Positions 59,670-64,000 of a DNA stretch of 64,000 nucleotides are shown here, piece by piece (the first letter of the stretch is position 1; each line of letters begins with the position of its first letter). Location of the stretch: assembly GCF_002843425.1 (NCBI RefSeq), contig NZ_NKXO01000007.1, positions 19,411-83,410 on the forward strand, written 5' to 3'. This DNA comes from Raineya orbicola (GTDB lineage: Bacteria > Bacteroidota > Bacteroidia > Cytophagales > Thermonemataceae). The notes beneath the pieces were generated by a model that made no database searches, was not told the origin of the DNA, and worked only from the letters and a program-made list of their open reading frames with translations. A program made the translations under genes and the position numbers.

Positions 59670-61268
59670 CTATTTTAGTTTTTTTTGAAAAAATCTAACT
59701 AATGAGGCAAGAAAAATCACTCCTACAAAGCTCAAAGCAATTTTCGGTAAAAAATCGCCGTAATGCGTGTAAAAAGTTTTTTCCTGATAGGTAAAAGCAA
59801 TTGCTTTCATTGAAGTTCGCTGATTGTAAGGAATTTCGCTCCTTACCTTGCCCCATACATCAATTACCGCCGAAGCCCCCATATTAGAGCAATGAAGCAT
59901 CTCTCGGCGGGTTTCTATGCAACGCAAAGCACCCAAATACAAATGATGTTTTTGCCATTCAGTATCACCGAGCCAACCATCGTTGGTAATGGTACAAAGC
60001 AAATCTGCTCCTTTTTGCACAAATTTACTCAAAAATTCGCCATACATTGATTCGTAGCAAATAATCGGGGCAATTTGAGCTTTGGAAGTCGGAAAAGTAG
60101 AGATTTCCTTTCCCACGCCCAACAAAAAAAACGAAGCCCCAATATCACTGATAAAATCTTTCAGAAAAATAGTGTATTCAGGAAAAGGTATGGTTTCTAC
60201 CCCTGGCACCAGTATCATTTTTTTGTACCAAAACATCGTATCTTTCTGCAAAAGTAGTGCTGTATTGAAATCCTCGTAATAAGCATTTGATAGCGGTGCA
60301 TACTGACTTGTAGGACTGCTTTTTTCTTTGGTGAAAATCCTCGTAGAAACGCCCAAAAGTACTGGCACGTTTAATTTTTGTTGCAAGCTATCAATTTTCT
60401 GAAAAGTAGGATATTTCCTGACCCAACGTTCATCAAAATTTTCATCAAGGGCGGTTTCAGGAAAAACTACTAAATCGGCGTTTTTATCAAATTTTTGCAA
60501 AGTCAAATCCACTAATATTTGGGCTTGCTTGGCAAAAGGAATAAAACGAGGGCAATCGTTAAATTTTTCCGTAAAAGGGTCAATATTGGGTTGAACTAAA
60601 ACTACATTCAATTTTTGGGTAGGTAAAAGTTTTTGCTCTCGCAAAATCCAAGAAAAAGTAATCGGAAAAGCCAAAAGAGCCACCAAAAACGCTATTTTTT
60701 TTATAGAAAAAGCCTCTTTAATTTCCCAAAAAACTACATTTACAAGCAGAATCCAAAGCGAGCCGCCCCATACGCCTGTGTATTCGTACCATTGCACCCA
60801 CTCGTTCTGATACAAAAAAGTATTGCCTAAAGTCAGCCATACCCAAGTCAGTTGCCAGTGATGATGAGCAAATTCAAAACTTATCCATATCGGAATAAAA
60901 AGCCATTTTTCGTACTTTTCGGCAAAAAATTTTCGTACCCACCACCAAAAAACCAAAGGTACAAGCATTACAAGGCTGTTGGCAACGCTTATCACCCACA
61001 AAGCCCCCGTAATGCGTACCCACCAAGTTGCTACTACGTTCCAAACAAACAAAAACAAAAAGGCTACAAGCAACCGTCGCAGAAAATTTCTTTTTAGGAA
61101 GGTTTCTTTCAAGATTTTTTCAGCTTGCCACAGGCATACCCAACCCATAAAACCCAACATCACCCAACCCTTGCCCCAAAAACCTGCTTGCAAACAAATC
61201 CCCCCAAAAACCGCCAATAGCAAGAGGATTGGAATGTTCTTATTGTATCTGAATGATGTAAAATTCAT
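59670..61268 (-). CDS. lnt: Apolipoprotein N-acyltransferase
   Basis: A 532-residue inner-membrane enzyme that adds the third acyl chain to lipoproteins. Multiple N-terminal helices (residues ~10-210) precede a carbon-nitrogen hydrolase domain with the catalytic Glu in VVFPETALDENF near 273, Lys/loop region, and Cys in PIICYESMYGEF near 405, then a final TM (IALSFVGVIFLASLVRFF). Start taken at ATG 61268, a TTG at 61283 being the alternative. Its first 29 nt overlap the end of bshC, indicating translational coupling. Confidence 0.9.
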   Translation of the reverse strand: MNFTSFRYNKNIPILLLLAVFGGICLQAGFWGKGWVMLGFMGWVCLWQAEKILKETFLKRNFLRRLLVAFLFLFVWNVVATWWVRITGALWVISVANSLVMLVPLVFWWWVRKFFAEKYEKWLFIPIWISFEFAHHHWQLTWVWLTLGNTFLYQNEWVQWYEYTGVWGGSLWILLVNVVFWEIKEAFSIKKIAFLVALLAFPITFSWILREQKLLPTQKLNVVLVQPNIDPFTEKFNDCPRFIPFAKQAQILVDLTLQKFDKNADLVVFPETALDENFDERWVRKYPTFQKIDSLQQKLNVPVLLGVSTRIFTKEKSSPTSQYAPLSNAYYEDFNTALLLQKDTMFWYKKMILVPGVETIPFPEYTIFLKDFISDIGASFFLLGVGKEISTFPTSKAQIAPIICYESMYGEFLSKFVQKGADLLCTITNDGWLGDTEWQKHHLYLGALRCIETRREMLHCSNMGASAVIDVWGKVRSEIPYNQRTSMKAIAFTYQEKTFYTHYGDFLPKIALSFVGVIFLASLVRFFQKKLK

Positions 61269-62817
61269 TGCTGAATGGCTCAAAAATTTGGTGCAAATCC
61301 TCTAAAAATGTAGCATAATTTAGGTAAAAATTCAAAAAATTATCTTTTCGCTCTTGCAAAGCTCCATCGGGAAATAACTTTTCTTTGAGCGAAAGCACTT
61401 GTTGCAATTCATTTTCGTGCTTTTTTTCCTCTGCTTTTTGAATACGTTTTTCTAAATGTTCAAGGCTTTTGAGGTTTTTTTGCTCTTCGGCTTCAACAGC
61501 AGAAAGCAAAGTTTTATCAATTTTTGCTGTTTTTTGTTTGATGCTCTCAAAAGCCTGCAAAATAGTTTCTTTCTCCTGCGGTAGCGAAAATTCTTGTAAA
61601 GCGAGCTTTGATAAAAATAATTTTTTAAGCGTATGGCTTTCTTGGAAAAAATCTTGCACAGAAAGTTGCAATTTATTGATTTTTTCGCTTTGGTTTTGCG
61701 TAAGCACTAATGCAAAATTGCGGGGCAAAAGCATTGGCATTGTGAGATGTGGTGCAAGATGACGAAAATGCTCAAATGTGCTTTTGAGTTGCAACCAGTA
61801 GGCTATTTCGCCCGGTCCGCCGATGTAGGCAAGATTGGGCAACACAAGTTCCTGATAAATAGGACGCAACAAAGCATTGGGACTAAACTTTTCAGGATTT
61901 TTTTCAGTAAGTTGTAAAATTTCCGTTTCAGAAAAACGCAAAGGCGTATGCAAAACCTCATAGAAATCTCCTTTTCGCTCAATTCTTTCCCGCAGACCTT
62001 CATCAAGATAAAAAAAGTTGATAGGACGAGCCTGTGCCTGTGCGTGATAGCCCAAGCGTGTGAGTTGCAAAGAAGTATCCTTCACGAAAAACTCTGTTTT
62101 CTGCTCTTGCAACTCATTTTGTATCACAGGGATAAGGGCTTTCTTGAGCTTTGCATCATCACCATCAAGTACAAGCAAACCTTTCTTTCCGAAAAATTCG
62201 TGCAAAGCATAGCGAGTAGCTTGGGCAAGCGTAGGGTATTGCGTGTAGGCGGTTTCAAAAACAGGGATTTTTTCAGGTAAAACCGAAAGAATTTCGGCAA
62301 TTTCAGCGGTTTTCATTCTGCCAACGGCTCCTTTCTGTTCGGTGTGCCATTGGTAGGTTTTACCAAAAAGCCTGAAATGCGAAATTTCTGCAAAATCGTG
62401 GTCTTCAGAGCCAAGCCAAAAAATAGGTACAAAATGATATGCAGGCATCAAAGCTCGCAAAAACTCCGCCAAGCGAAGCGTAGTAAGGGCTTTATACACA
62501 AAATACAACTCTCCGAAAAAAATAGAAGGCTGATGAGCAGTAGTAACGGTGAAGGTTTTCTCGGAAAGCAGTGCCTCAATGTTTTCTTTTTCTGTTTTAT
62601 AGAGAGAAATACGCTCGTACTGCTCCTGAAAGATTTGGTACAAAAGATTTCGCTTTTCTTGTGGAAATTGTTTTTGAGCAATGATTTTGCCAAAAGTTTC
62701 TTTGCGAGGTACGAACTGAAAAAAAGGTTCTAAAACAGCATTTTGAGCTATATAATCTTGAAAAATTTTAGAGAAAAATGGGATTTGATTGAGGGGTGTT
62801 TTCTGAAAAATTGGCAT
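61240..62817 (-). CDS. bshC: Bacillithiol biosynthesis cysteine-adding enzyme BshC
   Basis: BshC joins cysteine to glucosaminyl-malate in the last step of bacillithiol synthesis. From ATG 62817 the 525-residue protein starts MPIFQKTPLNQIPFFSKIF with the family's FxxDY segment (FQDYIAQN), then HQPSIFFGELYFVYKALTTL near 125, FWLGSEDHDFAEI near 160, LPNLAYIGGPGEIAYWLQLK near 345 and a long coiled-coil insert (~450-500). The upstream in-frame ATG 62964 is rejected because a TATCTTTG -7 box lies between them. bshA and bshB are not in the window. Confidence 0.92.
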   Translation of the reverse strand: MPIFQKTPLNQIPFFSKIFQDYIAQNAVLEPFFQFVPRKETFGKIIAQKQFPQEKRNLLYQIFQEQYERISLYKTEKENIEALLSEKTFTVTTAHQPSIFFGELYFVYKALTTLRLAEFLRALMPAYHFVPIFWLGSEDHDFAEISHFRLFGKTYQWHTEQKGAVGRMKTAEIAEILSVLPEKIPVFETAYTQYPTLAQATRYALHEFFGKKGLLVLDGDDAKLKKALIPVIQNELQEQKTEFFVKDTSLQLTRLGYHAQAQARPINFFYLDEGLRERIERKGDFYEVLHTPLRFSETEILQLTEKNPEKFSPNALLRPIYQELVLPNLAYIGGPGEIAYWLQLKSTFEHFRHLAPHLTMPMLLPRNFALVLTQNQSEKINKLQLSVQDFFQESHTLKKLFLSKLALQEFSLPQEKETILQAFESIKQKTAKIDKTLLSAVEAEEQKNLKSLEHLEKRIQKAEEKKHENELQQVLSLKEKLFPDGALQERKDNFLNFYLNYATFLEDLHQIFEPFSNEFYIIQIQ

Positions 62818-62835
62818 ATAGACAGGATTTTCGGG

Positions 62836-62843
62836 CAAAGATA
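62836..62843 (-). promoter_or_regulatory. -7 promoter element of bshC
   Basis: TATCTTTG on the minus strand (complement of 62836-62843), 18 bp before ATG 62817; no clear -33. It fixes the bshC start. Confidence 0.5.
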
Positions 62844-62958
62844 AGTTTTCTTTTTGAAAATTTTGGCATTTGCTAGCAAACCTAAATTCTTGAAGTCTTG
62901 CTATTAAATTGTTTAGGATTAAAAAAGATTTCCGAACACTTTTGAATTGCATTTGATA

Positions 62959-63072
62959 AACCACCCCTTAATCCCCTCCTTGGAAAGGAGGGGAGTTGGG
63001 ATATTGCTAAAATTTTGGTTTTTTAGACGATAAAACTCCCCTCCTCATTGAGGAGGGGTTGGGGGTGGTGTT
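62959..63072. repeat. Composite inverted repeat with internal hairpins (REP/MITE-like)
   Basis: Left arm 62959-62996 (AACCACCCC...GGGGAGTT) and right arm 63034-63072 (AACTCCCC...GGGGGTGGTGTT) are imperfect reverse complements, separated by ~37 bp of AT-rich sequence. Each arm contains its own hairpin (CCCCTCCTT with AAGGAGGGG; CCCCTCCTC with GAGGAGGGG). This occupies most of the 402 bp gap 62818-63219, otherwise empty except for the bshC -7 box and AT-rich sequence. Confidence 0.8.
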
Positions 63073-63191
63073 TTTTATCCAATATGTATAATTCGCGTTT
63101 TTTTAGTCATTTTATCCGAAGAATAAATAAAAACCACAATCCTGAAACTTCTATGCAAATAATTTACATTTACAAGAATTTTTCATTTATT

Positions 63192-63199
63192 TAGGTTTG
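63192..63199 (+). promoter_or_regulatory. -7 promoter element
   Basis: TAGGTTTG 63192-63199, 20 bp before ATG 63220; no clear -33. Confidence 0.4.
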
Positions 63200-63219
63200 A
63201 AATTAAACCTTTTAAGTAT

Positions 63220-63900
63220 ATGAAAAATGCAGTTTTCTTTTTTGCTCTTTTGTGGGTTTTGATTGCCGAAGCCCAAGCCCAGCAAGCCCGCCGTAGGCTA
63301 TCGTATAGCCAGCTTTTTGAGGAAATCCAAAAGCACCCTGATACTGTCTATCGCCTTGAAAATGCTGAAATTTATTATAACCACGAAACCGACCATACAA
63401 GGTTTGGCTACGTAACTCTATCTAAACAGAAAGCGACTTCTCTTGGATTTAATATAGATCGTTATCCTTCTCCTGTTTCTCCTTCTTTAATAAAGGAATT
63501 TATTCAAATTAAAACACATGATTATTATGCCTATCATGAAATTGATCCTTTCAAAGATGTAGTAGCAATACCATTTGGTTATACAATTGTACTTCCAAAG
63601 TATAAGCAATATTTGGATAGTTTATTACCTGTAATAACCATAGATAAAAAAATTGAATTCAAAAATGTTTATTGGGATAATTACTTTCCTGTTAGTATCA
63701 GAAGATTTCACTTTAAGAAACCTATCGAGTTTCTATTCAATAATGATTATTTACCCAACACAGAGGATAAATTCAGAAAGATACCTAATTTTGAAAAGTG
63801 CGAGATTAACAAAATTGAAGCAAATGATTGGTCTAATATAAAAACACGGGAACAAAATACAGAGAAAAAGAATCAATATGACCGCCAAGTTATGAATTAG
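63220..63900 (+). CDS. Secreted protein of unknown function, possibly truncated
   Basis: A 226-residue protein with a signal peptide (residues ~1-20, FFFALLWVLIAEAQAQ). The mature part starts RRLSYSQLFEEIQKHPDTVYRLENAEIYYNHET, a segment like those that open surface repeat proteins in Bacteroidota, and then becomes less structured with a lysine/asparagine-rich end (REQNTEKKNQYDRQVMN). No named family. The final ~40 bases of the gene are unlike ordered protein, and its base use is more AT-rich from about 63430 on than the neighbours, so a shortened or decaying gene is possible. Nothing recognisable follows to the window end. Confidence 0.65.
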   Translation: MKNAVFFFALLWVLIAEAQAQQARRRLSYSQLFEEIQKHPDTVYRLENAEIYYNHETDHTRFGYVTLSKQKATSLGFNIDRYPSPVSPSLIKEFIQIKTHDYYAYHEIDPFKDVVAIPFGYTIVLPKYKQYLDSLLPVITIDKKIEFKNVYWDNYFPVSIRRFHFKKPIEFLFNNDYLPNTEDKFRKIPNFEKCEINKIEANDWSNIKTREQNTEKKNQYDRQVMN

Positions 63901-64000
63901 TGGATATTGACGGCGTTTAATTTAACAAAATTAAGAAAGATTTCATCATTAAGAAAATCCTTATTGTTTTTTTGTGAGGTATAAAAAAAATACTTATAGC

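Noticed and set aside
1..64000. tRNA or rRNA genes, CRISPR arrays, insertion sequences, prophage
   Set aside because: No GTTCGA-type T-loop with cloverleaf arms, no regularly spaced repeats, and no transposase, integrase or phage structural gene was seen in any intergenic gap or frame.

Overview
The window is AT-rich chromosomal DNA from a member of the Bacteroidota, most likely the order Cytophagales. The evidence is family content: a DUF5686 protein with a carboxypeptidase-regulatory domain, an Ig-like/VWA/OmpA surface protein, DUF4286, bacillithiol enzyme BshC, and a DUF2254 membrane protein. Promoters also fit: many genes have the Bacteroidota pattern TTTG, 18-22 bp, TAnnTTTG instead of -35/-10 boxes. 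No species can be named from sequence alone. No tRNA, rRNA, CRISPR array, insertion sequence, prophage or integrated island was recognised; genes are densely packed and mostly housekeeping.

Layout. 1-5 kb: end of a DUF3108-like protein, a small PD-(D/E)XK-like protein, a GH3 glycosidase and a convergent outer-membrane DUF5686 protein. 5-8.7 kb: an Ig-like/VWA/OmpA gene interrupted by one in-frame stop, then a signal-less binding-protein fold. 8.7-16 kb: a sensor-like HAMP-GAF protein, folB, infC (AUU start), a Glu/Leu-type dehydrogenase, citrate synthase, a YwqG-like protein and dapB. 16-25 kb (minus strand): phosphate permease, sbcC with a membrane-anchored nuclease-like partner and a lipoprotein, cystathionine beta-synthase, DUF2254 and sixA. 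25-34 kb: hslV, an S41 protease, an HD-CoaD fusion, a beta-lactamase-fold protein, a methyltransferase, tdk and a P-type ATPase. 34-39 kb (minus): mutS2, a small membrane protein and a TPR protein.

39.06-39.61 kb is the most striking region. It is non-coding, has five perfect 9-mer DnaA boxes plus many TTTTCCACA-type sites, and carries an AT-rich trinucleotide tract next to a GC cluster and a DnaA box, as in a bacterial origin unwinding element. It is very probably the chromosomal oriC, although dnaA is not next to it. A near-perfect parS palindrome lies 15 kb away, just upstream of mnmG at 54.69 kb, which independently supports an origin-proximal location.

39.7-64 kb: a secreted protein, a large unknown protein, a class A PBP, orphan atpZ, a CNNM/CorC-type protein, xthA, pyrD, a Uma2 protein, a metallophosphoesterase, trpE, a cyanophycinase, mnmG, an ECF sigma factor overlapping a glycosyltransferase, DUF4286, recA, and a dacB-lnt-bshC envelope/thiol cluster. 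A structured inverted repeat and a truncated-looking secreted protein follow.

No clear undescribed multi-gene system was found. The items most worth follow-up are the origin/parS pair, the HD-CoaD fusion, the nonsense-split surface gene, the nuclease-like gene coupled to sbcC, and the AUU-initiated infC.
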